Below the pieces are notes generated by a model. That model was not told the origin of the DNA. It saw only the letters and a list, made by a program, of their open reading frames with translations, and made no database searches. From contig JAGUVT010000106.1 of assembly GCA_020062745.1 (NCBI GenBank), positions 1 through 38,380 on the forward strand: a DNA stretch of 38,380 nucleotides, written 5' to 3'. Source of the stretch: Deltaproteobacteria bacterium. Lineage in GTDB: Bacteria > Bacillota > Desulfotomaculia > Desulfotomaculales > JAGUVT01. Both the position numbers and the translations under genes were made by a program. Positions 27,126 through 35,774 of the stretch are shown in pieces. Position 1 is the stretch's first letter, and each line of letters opens with the position of its first letter.

Positions 27126-27278
27126 CTACTGATGTAATACCCTTATCGGGCCTTGACTGATGGGCAGAAAAACTTCGCACTCCAAAAAGTCTGCGCCCAG
27201 TCCGTCTTCCAGATAGTAGATAAGGCAGTTTGTATCGATTAAAATAGTTTCGATGCCGGTAAGGTTCAGTTTTCCCAT
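27126..27278 (-). pseudogene. Truncated PIN-domain (VapC-like) toxin
   Basis: MGKLNLTGIETILIDTNCLIYYLEDGLGADFLECEVFLPISQGPIRVLHQ*: PIN N-terminus with the IDTN acidic motif, stops after 50 codons. Confidence 0.6.
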
Positions 27279-27391
27279 GCATCCCTCTCCTGTCTCACAT
27301 AAAGCTCAACGTCTACTCCCTGCCAAATCTCCTTATGCAGACCGCGCAGACGCCTGGCAGGGCTGTAATGCTCCCTCCCTACATTATTACC
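27266..27391 (-). pseudogene. C-terminal remnant of an AbrB/VapB-like antitoxin
   Basis: NNVGREHYSPARRLRGLHKEIWQGVDVELYVRQERDAWEN*; its stop overlaps the PIN ATG; in-frame TGA immediately upstream removes the DNA-binding N-terminus. Confidence 0.55.
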
Positions 27392-27412
27392 TCACGTATA
27401 TTCATTCCCCAA

Positions 27413-28840
27413 TCACTTGAGTTCCGGCCTGCCGGCCACCGGCACACCGCTTAAATTCAGCAGCACCACGGGCGCGGGACGGCCGACCCACACCGCTTCC
27501 CCGCCGGCAAGCCGCACCCAGTCCCGGAGCGGAAGCCAGAACCGGCAATCGCTGCCGGCCAGCCGGAAGGGAGTTTCGGAAAGCGCAAAATCTGCCCCCT
27601 CGATGGTTCTGCTTCCTTCTTTTATTTTAATCAACCGGTTGTTTATTTTAACCGAAGCCGTCATAATTCCTTCGTATTCTTCCAGCTCACAGGAAAACCG
27701 GTACAGACCGGCCATCTGGTCGAGGGAAACAAAAGTATAACCGCTGTCCAGCGTGGCGTCAAAGTGCGTTTTTTCAACGTTCTGCCAGAGGTTTAAACCG
27801 GGTTTGTCGATTAAAATAGCCGTGACCACCCTCTTCAACGGTTTTTGCTCCCACAGGCCGGCCCACAGGTCCCGGCCGTCGCCCCGCCCGGCGATGCCGG
27901 CGTAAATCACCAGCGGAAGCGGACGGTTGTTTTTAAAGCGCAAATCTTCCCGGCCCCAGCTTACCGTGGCGTCGGTGCCGGGCGGGGTGTAGTGAACCGG
28001 CCGGGCGTGGGGATGTCTTTCCGTAACCGTAAGCCCGCCCGCCCTGGCAACTTGAAAAAGAACCGTGGACATGCGGCAGACCCCTCCCCCGATCACTGTA
28101 TGGTTCCAGATATCTTTGCCGGCGATGAAACCTTTTTGAGTTGTTCTTTTACCGACCACCCGGTTAAAGGAAAACTCGCCTCCCGGCGCCAGCGACGTGC
28201 CGCTGACGTACCCTGCCGCGATACCGGCGTTATAAACATTCGCTTTTTCCCCTGTGTGGTTGGAGAAATAAATTTTCCGGTAGGCCGCCAGCCTCTCCGC
28301 CGGCAGGCCATTCGCGGGAATCCGGCACGGTTTAACTGCTGCCGGCGCCTTCACAGGCGGCAGGGAGCCGGCCGCCGGCAGACGCCCCGGCGGCCCAACC
28401 AGCACAGCCTTAGTTTCTTCGTCCCAGCCGGCGGCGTAACCAAATGCCTCAGCCAGCGGCCGGCAAGGGGCAAAAACCCTGCTGTTTATCATCAGCGGCG
28501 CGGCATCCATTTGCCGCTGTTGATCATTTAAATAAAAAACATTTTTATTGACCATAAACCGGATTTTTTTATCCGCCGTTGCAATCTCAACGGTTTGGGC
28601 CTTTGCATGCCAGGTGACGCCCTTGTCACTCACTCCCAGGGCCCGGGCAAGATAGCGCACGGGAATGAAAATGCGTCCCCGCTCAACAAAGGGCGCGGCG
28701 TCCATTTTATATAGCTTGTTATTCACACTGTACTCCTGCTGACCGGCCCTGAACACGGCCTGGTTTTCCGGCGCGGCCGAGGCCGCTCCCGGATGAAAAA
28801 GAAGCAGAACAAGAAGAAATAAAAAAGAAAACCGCCTCAA
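27413..28840 (-). CDS. Secreted protein with copper-amine-oxidase-N-like domain(s) and VanW-like domain
   Basis: Signal peptide; VNNKLYKMDAAPFVERGRIFIPVRYLARALG and INSRVFAPCRPLAEAFG (CuAO-N-like); AGGEFSFNRVVGKRTTQKGFIAGKDIWNHTVIGGGVCRMSTVLFQVA (VanW). Confidence 0.85.
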   Translation of the reverse strand: MRRFSFLFLLVLLLFHPGAASAAPENQAVFRAGQQEYSVNNKLYKMDAAPFVERGRIFIPVRYLARALGVSDKGVTWHAKAQTVEIATADKKIRFMVNKNVFYLNDQQRQMDAAPLMINSRVFAPCRPLAEAFGYAAGWDEETKAVLVGPPGRLPAAGSLPPVKAPAAVKPCRIPANGLPAERLAAYRKIYFSNHTGEKANVYNAGIAAGYVSGTSLAPGGEFSFNRVVGKRTTQKGFIAGKDIWNHTVIGGGVCRMSTVLFQVARAGGLTVTERHPHARPVHYTPPGTDATVSWGREDLRFKNNRPLPLVIYAGIAGRGDGRDLWAGLWEQKPLKRVVTAILIDKPGLNLWQNVEKTHFDATLDSGYTFVSLDQMAGLYRFSCELEEYEGIMTASVKINNRLIKIKEGSRTIEGADFALSETPFRLAGSDCRFWLPLRDWVRLAGGEAVWVGRPAPVVLLNLSGVPVAGRPELK

Positions 28841-28889
28841 GATTTCAGCACCCGATTTTCATTTTCTGACCTACAAGCGGCCCCTTGCC

Positions 28890-28966
28890 GTCATTGCGGG
28901 CGCTTCTCGCGAAGCAATCTCATTTACCCGAAGGGGATTGCCACGGGCTAAAGCCCTCGCAATGAC
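28890..28966 (+). repeat. TCATTGC...GCAATGA dispersed palindromic repeat, copy A
   Basis: GTCATTGCGGGCGCTTCTCGCGAAGCAATCTCATTTACCCGAAGGGGATTGCCACGGGCTAAAGCCCTCGCAATGAC; near-identical to 29969-30044. A further partial end CCTCGCAATGACA lies at ~29028-29039. Confidence 0.85.
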
Positions 28967-29082
28967 AGGTGAGATAGATGAATCGTTGTTGCGCCGCTTG
29001 CAGATGCCCAGTTTATAGAAAGCAAACCTCGCAATGACATGCGGGACATCCGCCGTTACCATGCGTCAGCGACGTAAGAAGT

Positions 29083-29913
29083 CTAACTGCGTTTCAGACG
29101 GATTAAAGCCATTTCCGGCCGGGCTAAAAAACGGAAGGGCAGAACGCTGGTGCCCAGGCCGCGGTTGACATACAGATTTGTCTTGCCCTGCCGGAACAAA
29201 CCGGCGGCGTGCTTGGGAAAAAGTTTTCCGTCGGGATTGAACAAAGCCCCGACAAATGGCAGGCACACCTGGCCGCCGTGAGTATGGCCGGACAGCACCA
29301 GGTCAACCTCCTTTTGTGTTGCTTCTCTAAAGATTGCCGGGTCGTGGGCAAGCAGGACGTGTACCGTATCCGGCCGTCGCTCCAGGGCATGCGCCGGGAG
29401 ATTGGAAAGGCCGGCCCGGCGCCAGGGATAATTGAGGCCGGACAACAAAAGGGTGGCTCCTCCCCTGCTGATTGCCACGGTACGGTTTTCCAGAACCTCT
29501 GCCCCATGCTCCTGCAAGCCGGCCCGCAGCTCCGGCCAACGCCTGCTGGCCACTTCATGGTTGCCGTTTACAAAATAGACCGGGGCCAGCGCTTTCATTT
29601 TTGCCGCCAGCGTTATGCCCGGCTGAACGTCCGGGTTTCTGGCGTCAACCATGTCGCCGGTAACGGCAACCAGGTCGAAACGCCGGTTTTTGACCATCTT
29701 GATCAACCGGTCCTGGTTTTTGCCGAAGCTTGCCCCGTGCAGGTCGGAAAGGTGTAAAATGGTAAATCCGTCCAGCCCGGCCGGAAGATCCTCAATGAAG
29801 ACGTCAACTTCCGTTAAAACCACCATTCTGGTTTCATGATAGTACACCAGATAAATAAGTATGATAAAAAAGCTAAAAAAAATGAAAATCCTTGCCAGAC
29901 CCCCTCTAAACAT
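29083..29913 (-). CDS. Calcineurin-like metallophosphoesterase, membrane-anchored
   Basis: LHLSDLHGASFG, VTGDMVDAR, VNGNHEVASR, LAHDP, LVLSGHTHGGQVCLPFVG; TM near the N-terminus. Start set at 29913 because the longer tracked ORF (to 30111) is made of repeat sequence. Confidence 0.9.
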   Translation of the reverse strand: MFRGGLARIFIFFSFFIILIYLVYYHETRMVVLTEVDVFIEDLPAGLDGFTILHLSDLHGASFGKNQDRLIKMVKNRRFDLVAVTGDMVDARNPDVQPGITLAAKMKALAPVYFVNGNHEVASRRWPELRAGLQEHGAEVLENRTVAISRGGATLLLSGLNYPWRRAGLSNLPAHALERRPDTVHVLLAHDPAIFREATQKEVDLVLSGHTHGGQVCLPFVGALFNPDGKLFPKHAAGLFRQGKTNLYVNRGLGTSVLPFRFLARPEMALIRLKRS

Positions 29914-29968
29914 CTTCCCGGCCAAATTCTCTTCTCCCGCCTCTATCCTGAAAATTACCCTTTGCCGT

Positions 29969-30044
29969 GTCATTGCGAGCTGCAGGCGAAGCAATCTCAT
30001 TCCTCCGAAGGGGGATTGACACGGGCTAAAGCCCTCGCAATGAC
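29969..30044 (+). repeat. TCATTGC...GCAATGA dispersed palindromic repeat, copy B
   Basis: GTCATTGCGAGCTGCAGGCGAAGCAATCTCATTCCTCCGAAGGGGGATTGACACGGGCTAAAGCCCTCGCAATGAC; same orientation as copy A. Confidence 0.87.
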
Positions 30045-30236
30045 AAGAGATTCTCATTCCTTCTGCTGGTGCCACATTAGCGGCATGTATGTCTGAATAC
30101 AACAATGGCAACTGGCAGAAACTTATCCCGGAAATATACTATGAAATTATATCGCCTTTGATATCATGCCGGCAGGATAAAATTGCCCTGCTGACGAACA
30201 GTTAATCATTTCAAGTCAATATAAAAGGAGCATTAG

Positions 30237-31484
30237 ATGAAGTATCTAGTTCTGGTAGGCGACGGAATGGCTGATTATAAATACCGGGAACTGGGCTGGA
30301 AAACGCCGCTGCAGTACGCTGAAACGCCGCACATGGATTTCCTGGCGGCAAACGGCGAAACCGGCCTGGTCCGGACAATACCGGACGGATTCCCGCCAGG
30401 CAGCGATGTGGCCAATCTCTCGGTAATGGGCTACGACCCGCGCCTTTATTACACCGGGCGGTCGCCCCTGGAAGCAGCCAGCATGGGTATTGAACTGGGC
30501 GAGAACGACCTGGCCTTTCGGTGCAACCTGGTCACCCTTTCCGCAGAAGAAATCTATGAACAAAAGTATATGGTAGATTACAGCGCCGGCGAGATTCCCA
30601 CTGCAGAAGCGAGGATATTGGTCGAAGCCGTCGACAAAAACCTGGGCGGCGAAAACAGGCAATTTTTTGCCGGCGTGAGCTACCGGCACCTGATGGTCTG
30701 GCGTAACTGTACCGGTGATTTCGCCTTGACCCCGCCGCATGACATCTCCGGCCGGCGCATCACAGAATTCCTGCCCCGGGGAGACAAGAGCGGCGCCTTG
30801 CTCGACCTGATGAAAAAAAGCAGCCTGCTGCTGGCAAACCACCCGGTAAACATGGAAAAGGCAAAACACAACAGGCCGCCGGCAAATTCCATATGGTTTT
30901 GGGGGCAGGGAAAACGCACTTCTTTACCCCGCTTCCGGGAAAAATTCGGACTCCGGGGCTCAGTAATTTCAGCGGTTGATTTAATCAGAGGCATCGGCAT
31001 CTGTGCCGGTCTTTCCGTAATTGACGTTCCGGGCGCAACCGGCAACATCCACACCGATTTCCGGGGCAAAGCAGCCGCCGCCCTGGCGGAACTGCACCAA
31101 GGGCGGGACTTCGTTTTCATCCACGTCGAGGCGCCGGACGAAGCCGGACACCAGGGAGACATGGAGACCAAAATCAAGGCCATTGAAGAAATCGACCAAA
31201 AAGTGCTGGGCGAACTCCTGCGGGGACTCGGCGACTTCGGCCGCTTCAAGATCATGCTCCTCCCCGATCACCCCACCCCTCTCGCGATTAAGACCCATTC
31301 CAAAGAACCGGTGCCTTTTGCCATCATGACCAGCGGAAATAAAACAGCGCCTCAAAAGATTTCATATGACGAAGACACTGCCCAAAAAAGCAGCCGGTAC
31401 TTTCCCGACGGGCACCGGCTGATGGAATATTTTATAAAAACTACCGACTTAAAGCAAGTTCAAATTTATCATGCAGAGACTTGA
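30237..31484 (+). CDS. Cofactor-independent phosphoglycerate mutase, archaeal (ApgM) type
   Basis: LVLVGDGMADYKYRELGWKTPLQYAETPHMDFLAANGETGLVRTIPDGFPPGSDVANLSVMGYDP; VEAPDEAGHQGD; LLPDHPTPLAIKTHSKEPVPFAI. Confidence 0.9.
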   Translation: MKYLVLVGDGMADYKYRELGWKTPLQYAETPHMDFLAANGETGLVRTIPDGFPPGSDVANLSVMGYDPRLYYTGRSPLEAASMGIELGENDLAFRCNLVTLSAEEIYEQKYMVDYSAGEIPTAEARILVEAVDKNLGGENRQFFAGVSYRHLMVWRNCTGDFALTPPHDISGRRITEFLPRGDKSGALLDLMKKSSLLLANHPVNMEKAKHNRPPANSIWFWGQGKRTSLPRFREKFGLRGSVISAVDLIRGIGICAGLSVIDVPGATGNIHTDFRGKAAAALAELHQGRDFVFIHVEAPDEAGHQGDMETKIKAIEEIDQKVLGELLRGLGDFGRFKIMLLPDHPTPLAIKTHSKEPVPFAIMTSGNKTAPQKISYDEDTAQKSSRYFPDGHRLMEYFIKTTDLKQVQIYHAET

Positions 31485-32658
31485 CCGCATTTTTTGCCTC
31501 TTCGGCTTTGATGATACAGGATACTTTAATTTCCGAAGTGCTGATCATTTCCAGGTTGATCCCTTCTTCAGCAAGAGCCTCGAACATCATGGCCGCAACC
31601 CCGGGATTGCTGGCCATACCAGCGCCGACAATAGATACCTTGGCCACTTTGTCATCCCAGGTGAAGCCCTTGCCGCCCAATTCGGGCAGGATATTTTCCA
31701 CCACCTGCAAGGCCTTTTTCAGATCATCCCTGGTGCAGGTGAAGGAAATATCATTATGCCCGTTGCGCATGGCGCTCTGGACGATCATATCCACGTTCAC
31801 CTTCTCATTGGCCAGGGCTTTAAAGAGCCGGTAAGCAATCCCCGGTTGATCAACAACATCAAAGATACCGATCCTGGCCACGTTCAAGTCATAAGCCACA
31901 CCTGTTACGGCTAATGTTTTTTCCATGTTTCCGGCCTCCTTTACTGTAGTTCCCGGGTTATGGTTGAAACTGGAGCGCACATGAAGCGGGATGCCGTACT
32001 GCATAGCCAGTTCCACCGACCGGGGATGCAAAACCACGGCTCCGAGGTGGGCCAATTCCAGCATCTCATCATACGATACCGCATCCAGTTTTCTTGCTTC
32101 CGGCAGAACTCTGGGGTCGGTAGTGTAAACTCCGTCCACGTCGGTATAAATCTCGCAAAGATCCGCTTTTAAAGCTGCTGCCAGGGCCACAGCAGTAGTA
32201 TCGGAGCCGCCGCGACCCAGGGTGGTAATGTTATTGTCTTCATCAATCCCCTGAAAGCCGGCCACCACTACTATATTGCCCTGTACCAGTTCGGCTTGCA
32301 GCCGGTTTTTACTGACGCCTAAAATACGTGCTTTCGTATGAGCCTTATCGGTAACAATGCCTGCCTGCGCCCCGGTCAGGGAAATAACCGGTTTGCCCAG
32401 GTCTTTGATTGCCATGGCCAGCAATGCTATGGATACCTGCTCGCCGGTAGAAAGAATGACGTCCATTTCACGCTCCGGCGGGCTGCCGGTAACTTCCCCG
32501 ACCAGGTGGATCAACTCGTCGGTAGTATCTCCCATAGCCGACACCACTGCCACCACCTGATGGCCTTCCCGGTAAACATTCACCACTCTTTCAGCCACTT
32601 GCCTGATGCGGTCGGCGTCGGCCACTGAACTGCCGCCATATTTTTGCACAATCAACAT
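31441..32658 (-). CDS. lysC: Aspartate kinase
   Basis: MLIVQKYGGSSVADADRIRQVAERV; GRGGSDTTAVALAAALKADLCEIYTDVDGVYTTDPR; two C-terminal ACT-like regions. Confidence 0.95.
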   Translation of the reverse strand: MLIVQKYGGSSVADADRIRQVAERVVNVYREGHQVVAVVSAMGDTTDELIHLVGEVTGSPPEREMDVILSTGEQVSIALLAMAIKDLGKPVISLTGAQAGIVTDKAHTKARILGVSKNRLQAELVQGNIVVVAGFQGIDEDNNITTLGRGGSDTTAVALAAALKADLCEIYTDVDGVYTTDPRVLPEARKLDAVSYDEMLELAHLGAVVLHPRSVELAMQYGIPLHVRSSFNHNPGTTVKEAGNMEKTLAVTGVAYDLNVARIGIFDVVDQPGIAYRLFKALANEKVNVDMIVQSAMRNGHNDISFTCTRDDLKKALQVVENILPELGGKGFTWDDKVAKVSIVGAGMASNPGVAAMMFEALAEEGINLEMISTSEIKVSCIIKAEEAKNAVKSLHDKFELALSR

Positions 32659-32695
32659 CTTAGAATATTACCTGCTTTCTGCATGTTGTAATAAT

Positions 32696-33598
32696 TTACC
32701 TTACTTCTAAAGCCCTTGCTCCAACTGTACCTGGTTTTAGAATCATTACTTTTACTTTTACATTGCTTTCCCGGAAAGTATCACCCATTACCCTGGCAAT
32801 CAGGTCAAAATTACTGTCGGCAAAAGCAACTACAGTCGGTCCCGCCCCGCTCAAGGTAACCCCTCTGGCGCCGGCTAGTTTGGCTGCCGCCACTACTTTC
32901 CTCATACCTGGTATAAGCGTCGAACGGAAGAACTGATGCATTCTGTCTTCCATTGCCGTGTTTAACAGAGAAAGATCACCTTGATGCAAAGCCGCCACCA
33001 GTAAAGCAACCCTTCCCACATTAAATGCAGCGTCCTGAAAGCTGATCTGTTGAGGCAAAAGATCCCGGGCAGTCCTGGTGGGAAGAGCAAAATCAGGTAC
33101 CGCCGCCACTACTTTTAAACCAGCCGGCGGTGTTATTTTTAAATACTTCACTTCACCGTCGGCCATTAAAGAAACCACAATTCCGCCGAGGAAAGCCGGG
33201 GCTACATTATCCGGGTGCCCTTCTAAAGACGCAGCCAGCGGCAGCATTTCCCTTATCGTCAGGTGCCCGCCGGAAATTATATTAGCTGCGATAATTCCCC
33301 CCACAATAGCTGCAGTACTGCTGCCCAGACCGCGGGCAACCGGAATTTGATTAATCAACCTGATTTTTATTCCGCCAGGAATAAAACCGACCTGCTGAAA
33401 AACCCGCTGAGCTGCCTGAAAAACTATATTTCGCTCATCCCGGGCTATTTCTGCTGCTCCCTCGCCACTTACTTCAATAGCCACACCATGAGCGAGAGGT
33501 AATACTTCTATTATATTATGCAGTTCCAGAGCCATCCCCAGGCAATCGAAACCAGGTCCTAAATTGGCTGTTGTTGCCGGAACCTGTACCCGGATCAT
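32696..33598 (-). CDS. thrB: Homoserine kinase (GHMP family)
   Basis: VPATTANLGPGFDCLGMALELHN; PVARGLGSSTAAIVGGIIAAN; GARGVTLSGAGPTVVAFAD. Confidence 0.95.
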   Translation of the reverse strand: MIRVQVPATTANLGPGFDCLGMALELHNIIEVLPLAHGVAIEVSGEGAAEIARDERNIVFQAAQRVFQQVGFIPGGIKIRLINQIPVARGLGSSTAAIVGGIIAANIISGGHLTIREMLPLAASLEGHPDNVAPAFLGGIVVSLMADGEVKYLKITPPAGLKVVAAVPDFALPTRTARDLLPQQISFQDAAFNVGRVALLVAALHQGDLSLLNTAMEDRMHQFFRSTLIPGMRKVVAAAKLAGARGVTLSGAGPTVVAFADSNFDLIARVMGDTFRESNVKVKVMILKPGTVGARALEVR

Positions 33599-33663
33599 GG
33601 GTTACCTCCCACAAAAGTTACAGCCTTATTGTTCTTCCAATGGCAAAAGTTTTAACTATGCTT

Positions 33664-34950
33664 CTACTCCTCACCCTCAACTCTGATCACATTTGCCACT
33701 TCATCCACACTTTGCAGTCCCTTGATAGTTTTCAGAGCTCCCTGCAGGTTCTTCTCTTTTACTCTGTGAGTAACAACTACAATTTCTGCCAACTGACCGG
33801 TAGTATGTTTTTGGATTACCGATGCCAGGCTTACTTCATTGTACCCGAAGACATGAGCAATATCTGCCAGCACCCCTGGGCGGTCGGCGACACTTAACCT
33901 GATATAATATCTGGTGCATATATCTCCCATTGGTTTAATCGTTTTTTCTTCAAAACAGGTACAACCGATAATGCCGGATACATTTTTAATCAGGTTCCGG
34001 GCCGCGCTCATAATATCGGCTACCACTGCGCTGGCAGTAGGTAACTCACCGGCCCCGCGCCCGTAAAACATAACATCGCCCGCTGCATCTCCCCTGACAA
34101 AAACAGCATTGTATACGTCATTTACTGCTGCCAGCGGATGATTTTTTGGTAGTAATGCCGGATGAACCCTGGCCTCAATACCATCCTCTGTTTCTTTGGC
34201 AATCCCAAGTAATTTAATCGTAAAATTAAGTTCATCCGCGTACGCTATATCTTCTGCAGTTATCCTCGTAATTCCTTCCACAAACACGTCATTTAATATG
34301 ATACGCGAGTTAAAAGCAACTGAGGTTAAAATAGCCAGCTTGCGCGCTGCATCATAACCTTCAGTATCAGACGATGGATCTGCCTCAGCATAGCCCCTGG
34401 TCTGGGCTTCTTCTAATGCATCGGCAAAACCCAAACCCTCCCGGGTCATTCTGGTCAGCATATAATTCGTGGTTCCGTTAATAATGCCGATTACCTGGGT
34501 AATCCGGTTTGCTGCCAGGCACTGCTTCAACGGGCGAATAATCGGTATGCCGCCGGCTACACTGGCCTCAAAAAAAATATCTTTGTTCCCGGCTGCCTCA
34601 AAGAGTTCCCGGCCGTGCACGGCAATCATGTCCTTATTGGCAGTAACCAGGCTTTTGCCATTTTTTAAAGCCCGTAAAGAATAATCTAAAGCCGGCTGAA
34701 TGCCCCCCATTACCTCTACCACAATATCGACTTCAGGTTTTTCAACTATTTCGTTAACGTTAGTGGTAAGAATACCTTCCTCCAATTCCACACCGCGGCT
34801 CCTGGCGGCATCCCGTACTAAAATCTTCTTGATTTCAACCTTAGCTCCAACCTTTTGTTCAATAACAGAAGTTTTTTCTTTCAAGGTACGATAGACACCA
34901 AGGCCGACCGTTCCCAGACCCATCAATCCTACTCCGATGATTTTTTTCAC
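33664..34950 (-). CDS. hom: Homoserine dehydrogenase (GTG start)
   Basis: VGLMGLGTVGLGVYRTL; SLVTANKDMIAVHG; INGTTNYMLTRM; C-terminal ACT domain. Confidence 0.95.
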   Translation of the reverse strand: MKKIIGVGLMGLGTVGLGVYRTLKEKTSVIEQKVGAKVEIKKILVRDAARSRGVELEEGILTTNVNEIVEKPEVDIVVEVMGGIQPALDYSLRALKNGKSLVTANKDMIAVHGRELFEAAGNKDIFFEASVAGGIPIIRPLKQCLAANRITQVIGIINGTTNYMLTRMTREGLGFADALEEAQTRGYAEADPSSDTEGYDAARKLAILTSVAFNSRIILNDVFVEGITRITAEDIAYADELNFTIKLLGIAKETEDGIEARVHPALLPKNHPLAAVNDVYNAVFVRGDAAGDVMFYGRGAGELPTASAVVADIMSAARNLIKNVSGIIGCTCFEEKTIKPMGDICTRYYIRLSVADRPGVLADIAHVFGYNEVSLASVIQKHTTGQLAEIVVVTHRVKEKNLQGALKTIKGLQSVDEVANVIRVEGEE

Positions 34951-34962
34951 TATTCACCCCCC

Positions 34963-35019
34963 TCTACCCTGAAAATTACTTTTTATCCTCTGCTGATGCC
35001 ATATCAGCAGCATTTATGC
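34963..35019 (-). repeat. Leader-type repeat upstream of hom, uninterrupted version of the sequence split around 29938-30095
   Basis: CTCTACCCTGAAAATTACTTTTTATCCTCTGCTGATGCCATATCAGCAGCATTTATG vs CTCTATCCTGAAAATTACCCTTT-[insert]-CCTTCTGCTGGTGCCACATTAGCGGCATGTATG. Confidence 0.65.
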
Positions 35020-35056
35020 TTAATTCAAAGAAATTTAATCCAACCTGACAGGTACT

Positions 35057-35065
35057 ATTATAACA
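35057..35065 (-). promoter_or_regulatory. Candidate extended -10 promoter for hom-thrB-lysC
   Basis: Minus strand TG-T-TATAAT; no convincing -35. Confidence 0.45.
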
Positions 35066-35095
35066 TGTCCCGGCCATAAATTCATGATTAAACAA

Positions 35096-35119
35096 AAAAC
35101 CGGCTTTAAGGCCGGTTTG
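35096..35119 (-). terminator. Intrinsic terminator downstream of the GerMN-domain gene
   Basis: Minus strand AAACCGGC-CTTAAA-GCCGGTTTTTTGTTT hairpin plus T run. Confidence 0.8.
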
Positions 35120-35150
35120 CTTCACAATAAAATCAGTGTTTTTATTTTAG

Positions 35151-35774
35151 CTAGCTTTTACTCTCGCTGACGGTTCGAATAATTTTGTCATCCCGGGCCA
35201 AAGGCTGGGTCAAATCCATATGACCCGCCAGTGTTTCTTCCTTTTTGCCCTCAATCAGAATCTGCACCTGCTGGACGGCAGGAAATTGGGTAAGGGTGTT
35301 GACGATTGAATAGACTGTCAAAAGCTCACCGGTAGACCCGCCGCGATGGTTGAGTTTGAGTTCCTTGCTAAAATCTACTGTTGCCAGGCCATTTTTGATA
35401 TCAATATCCCGCAAAATAGTACCTTGCGGAATGGTTGGGTATAAATTGTTGCCGGGTGCAGGCCCCTTAATAAGTTCTTGCACGGCAACCCGGCCGATGC
35501 CCTCCATTTTTGGCACGGAACGCTTTTCTGCCGCCAGGTAGCCTTCATTGTTACTAAAAAAAAGCACTATCATGAGCTGTTCGCCTGGCCTGGTTAAACC
35601 GTTATCGTCTGGTATTTGTCCGGGCATTGCGGTTTCTGCGCTTTTCTTTTGGCTTTGAAAGGACGGATCGTTGGCGCCTGTACCTTTGCCTGGCCAGCAG
35701 CCGGACCACAAAGGTAAAAAGACTATAACCAGAATAGATATTCCTAAATACTTCCATCTTTCTGCATACCGCAT
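35151..35774 (-). CDS. GerMN (sporulation/germination)-domain lipoprotein
   Basis: Lipobox LWSGC; VAVQELIKGPAPGNNLYPTIPQGTILRDIDIKNGLATVDFSKELKLNHRGGSTGELLTVYSIVNTLTQFPAVQQVQILIEG. Confidence 0.85.
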   Translation of the reverse strand: MRYAERWKYLGISILVIVFLPLWSGCWPGKGTGANDPSFQSQKKSAETAMPGQIPDDNGLTRPGEQLMIVLFFSNNEGYLAAEKRSVPKMEGIGRVAVQELIKGPAPGNNLYPTIPQGTILRDIDIKNGLATVDFSKELKLNHRGGSTGELLTVYSIVNTLTQFPAVQQVQILIEGKKEETLAGHMDLTQPLARDDKIIRTVSESKS

